A stretch of 35,032 nt of DNA. It comes from Planctomycetota bacterium. GTDB lineage: Bacteria > Planctomycetota > UBA1135 > GCA-002686595. A program made the position numbers and the translations under genes. The first letter of the stretch is position 1, and each line of letters begins with the position of its first letter. The notes beneath the pieces are model-generated. The model made no database searches, had not been told where the DNA came from, and saw only the letters and a list, made by a program, of their open reading frames with translations. Location of the stretch: assembly GCA_028278425.1 (NCBI GenBank), contig JANQEJ010000104.1, positions 1 through 35,032 on the forward strand, in the 5' to 3' direction. Positions 9,301 through 16,700 of the stretch are shown here, in pieces.

Positions 9301-11499
9301 CGGCCCGTCGCCCGACGCCAGCGGGTAGCGCACGGTTGCGACCTCCTCGAACGAGGTGCTCGGGTGGTCGCCGGCGGCGTCGAGGACGCGCAGCACGAGG
9401 TCCTCGTCCTCGAGCATGAGCGTGATGCGGTCGGTGTCCGAGTACGGCCCGCCGCAGTCGAGGAACATCGCGCCCGGCTCGAGCGCGCGCGGCTTGATCC
9501 AGGCGGAGAACGAGAGCGGCCGCAGGAGACCGTCGCCCCACCCGACGACGCCGTCGTCGGTCCCGCGGCGGATCGTGCCGTCGGGCAGGTAGCGGCCCTC
9601 GGGGTCGCGCGTCTCGCTGTCGAAGTGGAACATGCGTCCCGCGCGGTTGCCGGACTCCTCGACGCGGTGCGCCCAGGGCATCGCGAAGCCCTCCTGCTCC
9701 TCCTCGTCGCGCGCGGCGAAGGTGTGCGTCGGCTCGTCGGAGAGCGGGTCGGTCGAGCGCATGGTGTCCGCGAGACCGAGGTGCGGCCGCGAGCGCGTCG
9801 GCGGCGAGCTGCGGAAGAACGGGTCGTAGCGCGAGGTGACCTCCGGCCCGGTCGCCCAGCCGCGCGCGTCGCGGTGGAGCCGCAGCGCGCGGTCGAAGTC
9901 CTCCTGGCGCGTCGCGAGGTACATCAGATCCCGCTGCGGCGTGATGAGCTCGACCTGCTCGCGCACCGCCGCGACGCGCTCGACGCCGGAGCGCGCGTTC
10001 ACCGCCGCGCGGAGCTCCATGGCGTGCACGTCGCTCGACACGAAACAGAACGGCATCGTCGAGAAGCCGAGCTCCGCGTCGTTCGCGTTGAGGGCGTTCT
10101 TGTACAGCGCGCGGGCGTCGTCGTCGTCGATGAGCTGGACCACGGGGTGGCCCGTGTTCTCCTCGTCCCCGCCGCCCCCGCCGGCCGGGAGCTGCCCGAA
10201 GGCGATCTGGAACGCCTCGGGAACCGGCGCGTCGAGGGGCAGCGCGGCGAATCCGCCGCAGGGCAGCACGACGCGGCGCACGAAGTCCTCGAAGCTCGTG
10301 AACGGACGCGAATCCCGGATCACGCTGACCAGGATGTCGGCCTCGCTCGACGTGATGCGCGCCTGGCGTCCGAAGAGCTGAAGGTGGAGCACGAGCGCGC
10401 GGAGAACTTCCGGTCCGGCCGTGTTGACGTTGACCGGGCGACGCGCGAGCGGATAGAGCAACGCCGTGTACTCGTCGTAGTCGTTGACGAGCGGGTCCAT
10501 CAGCGTGATCGTCCCGCGCTGCGCCTTCTGCACGATGCCGAGCTCGGTCGTGGTCCCGTCGGTGATCATCACCGTCGTGCCCGCGTTGACCCAGCGCGCG
10601 TTGAGAAGCCGGATCCGGCACGTCAGGCCGCCGTTGACCGGGTTGACGATGCGCGTGGGGTGCTGCCAGGCGCTCCCCGCCTGGAGCTCGGAGTACACCG
10701 TGCAGGTCTTCTCGAGCGTCTCGAGCGACTCCAGGCCCAGCGACTCCACCATCACGAGGTCGTGGGTCTCGCGGATCTGCTCGATCGAATCGAGTCGCCG
10801 CAGCGTCCCGTCCGGCGTGAAGACGCGCCACTGCGCGATCGCCATCGCGCGCTGGTCGAGGATCGTCGTGTTGGTGCGCACCGAGTGCGCCGGCTGCGGG
10901 CCGCAGGGCAGCGGGTTGCCCTCGGCGTCGGTCTCGACGCCGAGCTCGCGCACGAGGCCGCCGAACGTGCTCCCCTCGAGCTGGGAGTAGCCGATCAGCT
11001 CGCCGTCGAGCCACAGGAAGCCGTCGGGCTGGAAGCCGCGGGCCGAGGTCGCGCGGATCGTGTCGCCGTCCGCCTCGACCGTGCCGAGCGTGACCGCCGT
11101 TCCGCCGATCAGGTTGCCGATCATCTGCGGCGGCGCGCTGTTCAGGTCGACGCGGCCCGACACGTCGTAGGCGTCCAGGTCGAACATCACGCCGGTCGCG
11201 TCGTTGGCGTCGAAGAACTCCGGATCGAAGCCGTTGTCGACCAGGAGCTCCTCCAGCGAGTCGTGGTACGGCGTGACGTCGAGCGCGGGGTGCGACGCGC
11301 CCAACCGCCCGCGGCAGAGGCGCCCCGCGGCGTCGAGGGCCAGCTCGGCCGACCGCCGGTCCGCGATCTGCGCGCTGGCGTGGTCCGCGTTGCGCACCGT
11401 CATCAGGAAGGGCGTGCACAGCACGAGGAGCGCGAGCAGCGTGAGCAACACCACCACCATCGCGAAGCCGCGCCGGCCGTCGTTTCGAGGGGTCGTCAT
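6385..11499 (-). CDS. Giant GspK-like pseudopilin with LamG and repeated modules
   Basis: The protein has 1704 residues from the ATG at 11499 (ATGA overlap with the upstream gene); ordinary GspK is about 300-350. The leader is MTTPRNDGRRG, then FAMVVVLLTLLALLVL without Glu at +5, as in GspK. GspK-like helix-hairpin-helix hallmarks follow: GRVDLNSAPPQMIGNLI near 112 and PVNVNTAGPEVLRAL near 353. Inserted after these are a LamG-like jellyroll (about 660-765, LSFSAWIKP to LMLVDGKW), a Pro/Gly-rich linker (about 1130-1175), and at least four copies of a module with a GDELI or DDELV core, the later ones ending in RGxxGTxxxxHxxG (about 136-213, 780-870, 1393-1473, 1486-1566). Known role of GspK: caps the pseudopilus tip. 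The inserted parts suggest that this tip displays a large beta-rich, possibly glycan-binding head; that is inference. Confidence 0.87.
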   Translation of the reverse strand: MTTPRNDGRRGFAMVVVLLTLLALLVLCTPFLMTVRNADHASAQIADRRSAELALDAAGRLCRGRLGASHPALDVTPYHDSLEELLVDNGFDPEFFDANDATGVMFDLDAYDVSGRVDLNSAPPQMIGNLIGGTAVTLGTVEADGDTIRATSARGFQPDGFLWLDGELIGYSQLEGSTFGGLVRELGVETDAEGNPLPCGPQPAHSVRTNTTILDQRAMAIAQWRVFTPDGTLRRLDSIEQIRETHDLVMVESLGLESLETLEKTCTVYSELQAGSAWQHPTRIVNPVNGGLTCRIRLLNARWVNAGTTVMITDGTTTELGIVQKAQRGTITLMDPLVNDYDEYTALLYPLARRPVNVNTAGPEVLRALVLHLQLFGRQARITSSEADILVSVIRDSRPFTSFEDFVRRVVLPCGGFAALPLDAPVPEAFQIAFGQLPAGGGGGDEENTGHPVVQLIDDDDARALYKNALNANDAELGFSTMPFCFVSSDVHAMELRAAVNARSGVERVAAVREQVELITPQRDLMYLATRQEDFDRALRLHRDARGWATGPEVTSRYDPFFRSSPPTRSRPHLGLADTMRSTDPLSDEPTHTFAARDEEEQEGFAMPWAHRVEESGNRAGRMFHFDSETRDPEGRYLPDGTIRRGTDDGVVGWGDGLLRPLSFSAWIKPRALEPGAMFLDCGGPYSDTDRITLMLEDEDLVLRVLDAAGDHPSTSFEEVATVRYPLASGDGPGMPLDTWLHVEVDVRGNRPDQMLMLVDGKWRSEIPGLTRLTGSLGPDATTIPVESTEGFPANCVLRIGDELIEATVAGETSFTAVFEEEGSNAGFGGRLSRRQFSGVEFSAEEGAQGVAQPGTGSFASGTPVMLYGYALPIASNIPPANGSLPGDLGIFAVGMVVGMNGEDEEIVVELNDGSALNLGLGLDTQQSGVLEIEPADPNMTTEEVMAAFNPNGGYAALATVNFQPRVTSASTGVVTEPTQTINGTRLGGLEIIHYTGWSGNQLIFDRRGNQVVNELPNLQQAPPEIGPSGAFVLGQQWSVFFIDGSTPNDRMVWQTKIFPISLGVQGAGAFDQAEAGNSQVAQITRLGPDSHLTEWVRYDYRTQDQLVRDDPVALGNARFAVQAGIIEEGIDITAPGPGGPGSGGPTGPSPPPAILLPEPPGPAAPPAAPPAVDGAYWHYRMGNPEDTDYLITRAVRSQFQFRGVFGTYPHVHTGGTAVLPVWRTFDSGVDDGRPGRFDAVMMIDADTSDPGFPGVVHHAHRPNEYTVYSWSPTAEPLGVGAGGAPVSLEQFNIATALIHVALEDVAPVPVAAGTNQPGDEIYDSRVIARIAKYPSGEMPREANQVAVGGSYQAGGAIPSALVDEICFGSSEFTGDADTWGAQMRLEQDLGEEGDTIDLVADAIRLPLGLFFFSNAAFLSGMPPDAGLLRIGDEILCYEGYEANTGTVSIAPNGRGLLGTDPQPHSIGEVVTLLESIPVAVLAGQLGAEDGAIELGSTDDFPREGLVLIDDELVHYSWIQGGALAMPRASSEPGAMDGDGPGIFRGRFGTGASSHESGTPVILHPFRYWDCWSDRADAPELHYFGFSVDQPAALWKTVFWDVEEADASGPRLGVLQRTDPDVPWDEEPDATAGLSVMWEGIREGEPNSIGVQADRIEWRVFTRYEPGSYDADTGAQHGWKATPRLRFFGAEYIGPGLVLKRVER

Positions 11500-12512
11500 C
11501 CGTCCACCGTTCCGTAGGTTCCGACGAACAGCACGCGGGTGGAGCCGTCGTCGTATTCGAGGGTCACGAGCAGCGGTTCGGGGTGACGGTCGCGGTCGAG
11601 GCCGCCGCCGGCGGCGAAGTTGATCTCGCGCGGGGTGTCGCCCGAGAACTTCACGGACTCGGGGAGCTCGACCGTCTCCTCCGCGACGACCGCGCCGATC
11701 ACGACGTTGTCGATCGCTCCGTGAAAGGGGTATCTCCTTCCCGAGACGTACATCGGCTTCTCGATCGGCCACACGGCGACGTCCTCGTCGACCGAGGCCG
11801 CCGGAACGCCGTCGACGTAGAGCGCCAGCGTGTGCCGGTCGTACTCGAGCTTGATCCGCACCCAGGTGCCGGTCGGCGCGAGACCCGGCTCGGAGGCCAC
11901 GAGCACGCGCTCGCCCTGCTTGGGCTGGCCCTTGTCCTCGATGCGCGGGACGAACCAGCCGCGGACGGTCCCCCCGTTGTCGATCTCGATCGCGGCGACG
12001 TCGCCGACGACGACCACCTGGCCGCCGGCGGGTTCGCGCCGCGCCGCGCACTCGATGGAGAAGCCGGCGGAGAAGTCGAAGGAGGGCTCGTTCTCGACCG
12101 GGACCTCGACGTAACTCCCTTTCACGCCGTCGAACGCCGCCGCCGAGCCGATGAAGCCGTCCGGATCGAGATCCGCGGCGCCGTTCGGCGTTCCCTCGAG
12201 GTTGAACGCGCCGCGCCACCGGTTGCGCTCGAAGTGCCAGGTGCCGATCACCTGCATCGCCTCGGCCGTGATCGCCCCGCTCTCGACGTCGATGCGCACG
12301 CGCGCCGGCGCCTGGCGCGCCGTGGCGGAGTTCTGCGCCGAGCGCAGGATGTTCTTCACGAGGCCGCGGGCCTGCCGCTGGCCGAGGTCCAGCGTCGCGA
12401 ACATGCCGACGCCGGCGCCGAGGACGATCCCGAGGACCGCCATCACCAGGAGCAACTCGAGCAGAGTCACCCCCGGGCTCCCCGGGTTGCCGCCCTTGGC
12501 GTCGCGCTTCAT
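11496..12512 (-). CDS. GspH-like pseudopilin fused to a LamG-like domain
   Basis: The protein has 338 residues. The leader MKRDAKGGNPGSPG is followed by the processed end VTLLELLLVMAVLGIVLG, with Glu at +5. Residues 40-110 resemble the GspH/FimT stalk (LVKNILRSAQNSATARQAPARVR). From about 125 to 300 the sequence is a concanavalin/LamG-like jellyroll: IGSAAAFDGVKGSYVEVP, FSIECAARRE, GTWVRIKLEYD, LALYVDGVPAAS and FHGAIDNVVIG are all in the expected order. A standalone GspH is about 170-200 residues, so this is a true fusion. Its stop overlaps the GspK-like start by four bases, and its own start is one base after the GspG-like stop. The fold is confident; a sugar-binding function is inference. 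Confidence 0.88.
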   Translation of the reverse strand: MKRDAKGGNPGSPGVTLLELLLVMAVLGIVLGAGVGMFATLDLGQRQARGLVKNILRSAQNSATARQAPARVRIDVESGAITAEAMQVIGTWHFERNRWRGAFNLEGTPNGAADLDPDGFIGSAAAFDGVKGSYVEVPVENEPSFDFSAGFSIECAARREPAGGQVVVVGDVAAIEIDNGGTVRGWFVPRIEDKGQPKQGERVLVASEPGLAPTGTWVRIKLEYDRHTLALYVDGVPAASVDEDVAVWPIEKPMYVSGRRYPFHGAIDNVVIGAVVAEETVELPESVKFSGDTPREINFAAGGGLDRDRHPEPLLVTLEYDDGSTRVLFVGTYGTVDG

Positions 12513-12513
12513 C

Positions 12514-13146
12514 TCAGTCGCGGTCGAAGTTCGTGATGTCGTCCTCGGTGTTGAACCGCCCGTCGGGCCCGGCGGAGATCAACTGGAACTTGGTGTTGCG
12601 GAAGTACTGCCCCGTCGTCGGGTTCTTGTAGGCCTTCGGGAAGTCGCGGACCTCCTCGGCCATCTCGGGGTCGTACACCAGGTACGGCCGGTCGTCCGCG
12701 CCGTAGTCCCGGCGGTGGATGTAGGCGATCGGGTTGTCCCAGTAGTCGACGAACTCGTTCAGCTTGCGGTTGCCGAAGTCCGTGAGCGTCTTGCTCGACC
12801 GGTCGCCGTCGGTGTTCATCAGGTGGTCCTCGAGCTCGTGCCCGCCGGCGTTATATCCGTCGGAGTAGAGCGCCACGACCAGGGCCTCGATCCCGACGTT
12901 GGTGCCGTCGTTGGGGACGCCCTGCTCCGCCGTGAACGTGCTCGGCGGGAAGTCGCCGCCCTCGTTGCGCTCGTACTCGGCGATGATCTCCTGAAGCGTC
13001 GCGAGGAAGCTGCGCGTGTTCACCGCGCCCGCCGCGTCCTCGGCGCCGCCGAGCTGCGTGATCAGGACGGCCGAGAGAATCCCCACGATCAGGATGACCG
13101 CCAGGATCTCGAGCAGGGTGAAGCCGGAGCGGATGTGGGCCTTCAT
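12514..13146 (-). CDS. gspG: GspG-like major pseudopilin
   Basis: The protein has 210 residues. The leader MKAHIRSG precedes the classical prepilin N-terminus FTLLEILAVILIVGILSAVL, with Glu at +5. The C-terminal part has features of major pseudopilins: a conserved LNEFVDYWDNPIAYI segment and a final QLISAGPDGRFNTEDDI loop, which in GspG is near the calcium-binding site. Typical GspG is about 140 residues, so there is an insertion of roughly 60 residues around 65-130. Known role: the main subunit of the periplasmic pseudopilus that pushes substrates through the secretin. The ATG overlaps the preceding stop by one base (TGATG). Distinguishing GspG from a general pilin of similar build would need a profile search. 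Confidence 0.85.
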   Translation of the reverse strand: MKAHIRSGFTLLEILAVILIVGILSAVLITQLGGAEDAAGAVNTRSFLATLQEIIAEYERNEGGDFPPSTFTAEQGVPNDGTNVGIEALVVALYSDGYNAGGHELEDHLMNTDGDRSSKTLTDFGNRKLNEFVDYWDNPIAYIHRRDYGADDRPYLVYDPEMAEEVRDFPKAYKNPTTGQYFRNTKFQLISAGPDGRFNTEDDITNFDRD

Positions 13147-15917
13147 CAGCGCGCCTCCCGGTAGACGACCTTGACGTTGTCGAGCTTGACCTTGACCGGC
13201 CGCCCGGGCTCGCCCTCGGCGACCAGCCCGAGGATGATCGGCGTGGCCGCGCGCAGGCTCGCCATCGGCGCGTTCTCCACGAGCGGGATCCCGTCGGCGA
13301 AGAGCGTCACCCGCGAGTTCGTCGCGTCGCCGGAGCGCTCGATCCGCAGGCGCACCCACGTGCCGGTCGGGAACGGCTGCTCCATGTCGGTGACGATCGG
13401 CGTCTGGCCCTGGCGCTCGATGTTGATCTGGAGGCTTCCGTCGCTGTGGCGCAGCACCGCCGCGCGCGCGATCGTGTCGGTGGAGGCGCTCCGCTTGCGC
13501 TCGCGCGCGAGGAAGAGCCCCACGTTGGCGTTGGTCGTCGGATCGATCCACACGTCCGCCTCGATCGAGACGAAGACGCTGGCCGCCATCGTGCGGTAGA
13601 GGACCGTGTTGCCGGTCTTGTTGAAGACCCCCTCGAGCACGACCTCGTCGTCCACGATCGTGTGCACCGGGCCGGCGTCCTCGCGGAAGTCCCAGTCGTT
13701 CCTGATCTGCTTGCGCTCGAACGTGTCGGACCACTCGACCTTCTCCTCGTGGTCGGTGATGCGCTCGATCTGCTCGCGCGCCCAGACGCGCTCCGGCGTG
13801 TCCTCGGGCAGGTCGCGCATCGAGTCGTCGAGCTCGCGGAGCGAGACCATCGCCTGCTCGGACTCACCGGAGAGGTACCTGCACCAGGCGAGGCCGGCCT
13901 GGCAGATCGGATCGTCGCGCTCGATGGCGCGGCCGGCCGCGAAGCAGTCGCGCGCGCCCGCGACCTGCTCGAGGCGCAGGAAGTTCAGCCCGCGCAGCGC
14001 CTGCACCTCGACGCGGTTCGGCTCGAGGGAGACGGCGCGCTCGAGGAAGCGGTCCGCCTCCTGGAAGTCGCCGAGGCGGAAGGCCATCTCACCGAGCGAC
14101 GCTAGCGCGTCCTCGAAGTCGAGCTCCTGCTCGAGCGCGGCGAGGAACGCCGCGCGCGCTCCTTCAAAGTCCTCCTGCTGGACGAAGAGCCGCCCCTGCT
14201 GGTACAGCGACCAGGCGTCGGTCGGGTCGCACCCCAAGGCCTGTTCGATATAGCGCTGCGCCTCGTCGGGGAAGCCGGCCAGCTCGCTCAGGTAGGAGAG
14301 CGCGCGCCACGCGAGGTTCGCGCGCAGCGGATCGGCCTCGGCGGCGGCGTTGAGCTGATCCATCGCCACGGCGACCTCGCCCTCGGCGATCGCCTGCAGC
14401 CCGCGCGCGAGCAGGAGCTCGAAGCCGACGGTGTCCTCGTCGGCCGCGTCGGGCTCCTCCACGCTGCCGTTGAAGCCGGCGTCGGCGGGCTTCAGGACCT
14501 CCGTGGCGATCCAGCCGGCGCGGGCCACCTGGTGGTCGGGGGCGACGCTGAGCGCGCGCGCGAAGAGCGAGTGGGCCTCGGCCACGTCGCCGGCGCCGAG
14601 CCGCGCGCTCGCGAAGTCGGTGCGGATCGCGACGCGCTCCTCGAACGTCTCCGGGTCGTTCGGGACGTTGCGGTTGGCCTGCTCGAGGTGCTCGGCGGCC
14701 TCCTCGAACTCGCCCTGCTCCAGCAGGAAGCGGCCGAGCGTCCAGCGCGCCTCCCAGGACGAGCGATCGACCGACACCGCGTGGCGCAAGCGCTCCTCGG
14801 CCTGCTCGAGCAGGAAGAACCGCGCCTCGAGGGCGCCCAACCGCGCGTGCACCTCGGCCCGGTGGCCGAAGCTCTCCAAAAGGGAGTTGTACTCCTGGAA
14901 GGCCTTCTCGAAATCGAAGCCGGCCTCGAAACAGCGCGCGAGCCCGAGCCGCGGCGCCGGGTCGGCGGCGTCGAAGGCGGCGCACTTGCGGTAGATCTCC
15001 TCCGCGATCGGGAGCGCGCGCGGCGCCTCGAGCCGGTCGCGGACGCAGTCGGCGGCGAGCGCCAGGGCCTCGTCGTACGTGCTGCGCTCGAGCTCGTCGC
15101 CGAGCTCCAACCGGCGCACCTCGATCCGGTTCGCGACCGTGCCGGCGAAGTCGAAGCTCGCGACCTTGTCGCGCGGCACCTCGATCGGAGGCATCCCCTT
15201 GAACACCTCGGTGCTGTCCCGCGGGTTCAGCTCGGTGAAGAGCAACGGCTCGCTGGCGCGGCCGGGATCGGTCTTCAGCCCGTAGCGGTTCGCGTTCTCG
15301 ATGCGGCCGAAGCGCGTCTTGATCTGGTCGAAGTACCAGTCGTACTCGCGCTTCCAGCTCTCGACGAGGAGCGCCCTCTCCTGCGCGGTCAGGTCGTCCT
15401 CCGGGTCGCTCTCCGTCCGCGCACCCCCCGCCTCTTCGAGGAGATCCCGCAGCGAGGGGGCGGAGTCCGGACGCTCCTGGAAGAGCTCGAAGTCGTCGTA
15501 GTCGACGTCGCCGAGCCCGGTGTCGACGTCCGCGAAGAGCTCCGCCACCTCGTCCGGATCCACCTCGAGTCCGAAGTCGCGCCGCAGGAGCGCGCCGAAC
15601 TTGCGCGGGCCGGGACCCGGCACGGGCGGCGGAAACAGCGAAGCCAGCGGCGCCCGCGGCGGCTCGACGAGGACGAGCGGCGGCAGCGGCTGCGTGTCGC
15701 TCGGCGGCGCCATGAACTCGCGCTGGACGCTGAGCGGCGTTCCGCCGGCCGGCAGCGCGACCGCGACCTCGGGCGCGGGATAGCGGACGAGCTCCGCCTT
15801 CTCCCCGCCGCGCCGCGAGCCGCGCTTCTTCGCCTCGCCGGTGACGAGCCGGTAACTCATGAATCCGAGCACGAGGAAGGCGACGAGGAAGACGATCTGT
15901 TCCTGGCGGAGCTTCAT
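13146..15917 (-). CDS. Membrane-anchored TPR protein with C-terminal jellyroll
   Basis: The protein has 923 residues. One N-terminal membrane segment (about 8-26, IVFLVAFLVLGFMSYRLV) is followed by a Pro-rich linker and an acidic region. A long array of TPR repeats covers about 300-700 (for example FLLEQGEFEEAAEHLEQA and ALGCDPTDAWSLYQQGRLF). The last 190 residues form a LamG or glycoside-hydrolase-16-like jellyroll: WDFREDAGPVHTIVDDEVVLE, TGTWVRLRIERSG and VTLFADGIPLVE are characteristic pieces. It occupies the position between the PilO-like and GspG-like genes where GspC/PilP-type connector proteins can be found, but there is no sequence likeness to those. Starts and stops abut or overlap on both sides. 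A scaffold for the secretion machine is plausible, but no function is established. Confidence 0.85.
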   Translation of the reverse strand: MKLRQEQIVFLVAFLVLGFMSYRLVTGEAKKRGSRRGGEKAELVRYPAPEVAVALPAGGTPLSVQREFMAPPSDTQPLPPLVLVEPPRAPLASLFPPPVPGPGPRKFGALLRRDFGLEVDPDEVAELFADVDTGLGDVDYDDFELFQERPDSAPSLRDLLEEAGGARTESDPEDDLTAQERALLVESWKREYDWYFDQIKTRFGRIENANRYGLKTDPGRASEPLLFTELNPRDSTEVFKGMPPIEVPRDKVASFDFAGTVANRIEVRRLELGDELERSTYDEALALAADCVRDRLEAPRALPIAEEIYRKCAAFDAADPAPRLGLARCFEAGFDFEKAFQEYNSLLESFGHRAEVHARLGALEARFFLLEQAEERLRHAVSVDRSSWEARWTLGRFLLEQGEFEEAAEHLEQANRNVPNDPETFEERVAIRTDFASARLGAGDVAEAHSLFARALSVAPDHQVARAGWIATEVLKPADAGFNGSVEEPDAADEDTVGFELLLARGLQAIAEGEVAVAMDQLNAAAEADPLRANLAWRALSYLSELAGFPDEAQRYIEQALGCDPTDAWSLYQQGRLFVQQEDFEGARAAFLAALEQELDFEDALASLGEMAFRLGDFQEADRFLERAVSLEPNRVEVQALRGLNFLRLEQVAGARDCFAAGRAIERDDPICQAGLAWCRYLSGESEQAMVSLRELDDSMRDLPEDTPERVWAREQIERITDHEEKVEWSDTFERKQIRNDWDFREDAGPVHTIVDDEVVLEGVFNKTGNTVLYRTMAASVFVSIEADVWIDPTTNANVGLFLARERKRSASTDTIARAAVLRHSDGSLQINIERQGQTPIVTDMEQPFPTGTWVRLRIERSGDATNSRVTLFADGIPLVENAPMASLRAATPIILGLVAEGEPGRPVKVKLDNVKVVYREAR

Positions 15918-16700
15918 CTAGTTGTCCTCCTCCGGAGTCTCCTCGGTGAGCCGCGTCGCGGTGAGCGTCAGGTCGAGTCGCGCCTCGCCCGGCTTGCTGC
16001 GCGAGGCGATGAACTCGACGTCGTCGACGAGCAGCGCGCGCTCGTCCGGCGGTCGCTGCACCCGCCCGAGCAGCCGCGCGAGCGGCAGCGACGGCCCCTC
16101 GAAGGTGAACTTGATCTTGGTGTGCTCGATGCGACCGACGCCCTGGCGCGTGCCGAGGCCGGGGTCCAGCTTGACGTCGATCTTGTCCAGGCGGCGCACG
16201 TTGGACTCGATCGCGAGATTGACGACCGTGTCGACGACGTCGAGCGCCTCGAGGTAGCGCTCGATGTGGTCCTCGCGCGTCGGCGAGAAGCTCGGCATCC
16301 CGAGCTCGGCGTCGAGCCGCATGTTGTTGCGGTTGGAGCGCGGGATCAGGTCGTCGCGCACGGCGGTCAGCGTCCGCAGGTACTGGCTGCCGGGCGAGGG
16401 CGCCGCCGGAGAGCGGTCGAGGCGAAAGCGCGGCCGCGTCTGGAACTGCGCTTGGGCGGAGAGCTGGTCGACCGCGCCGCGCAGGTTCTCGTTCTCGCTC
16501 TCCGCGGTCGAGAGGTCGCTCGTGTCGAAGAGCACCTGCCGCAGGTCGTTCTCGTAGCCCGCGCGGCGCTTGTTCTGCGCGGAGATCTCGCCCGAGTAGT
16601 TGCCGTCCAGCACCATGTGCGCGATCAGGAACACGACCGCGCCGCTCGCGACGGTGGTCACGAAGCGCTTGTTCTCCTGCCAGTAGTCGTTGAGGTCCAT
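15918..16700 (-). CDS. PilO/GspM-like inner-membrane assembly protein
   Basis: The protein has 260 residues: a short cytosolic N-terminus, one membrane helix (about 13-31, core VASGAVVFLIAHMVL), a coiled-coil region (SENENLRGAVDQLSAQAQ), and a C-terminal ferredoxin-like alpha/beta part ending in RLDLTLTATRLT. This is the PilO/GspM plan, and the position directly after a PilM-PilN fusion supports it. Known role: PilO pairs with PilN in the periplasm and links the cytosolic PilM ring to the rest of the type IV pilus or type II secretion complex. The gene starts immediately after the previous stop with no gap, and its own stop abuts the start of the TPR-jellyroll gene. Primary sequence conservation in this family is low, so the call rests partly on synteny. 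Confidence 0.8.
   Translation of the reverse strand: MDLNDYWQENKRFVTTVASGAVVFLIAHMVLDGNYSGEISAQNKRRAGYENDLRQVLFDTSDLSTAESENENLRGAVDQLSAQAQFQTRPRFRLDRSPAAPSPGSQYLRTLTAVRDDLIPRSNRNNMRLDAELGMPSFSPTREDHIERYLEALDVVDTVVNLAIESNVRRLDKIDVKLDPGLGTRQGVGRIEHTKIKFTFEGPSLPLARLLGRVQRPPDERALLVDDVEFIASRSKPGEARLDLTLTATRLTEETPEEDN

Noticed and set aside
6469..11517. Very long plus-strand open frame (1682 codons) opposite the GspK-like gene
   Set aside because: It is an antisense shadow in GC-rich DNA: the product is Arg/Ala/Val-rich with no domain, while the minus strand shows clear pilin, HhH and LamG motifs.
11500..12219. Extension of the GspK-like gene up to 12219 (1944 residues)
   Set aside because: The added part is an Arg-rich shadow of the pseudopilin-LamG gene, and the prepilin leader begins at 11499.
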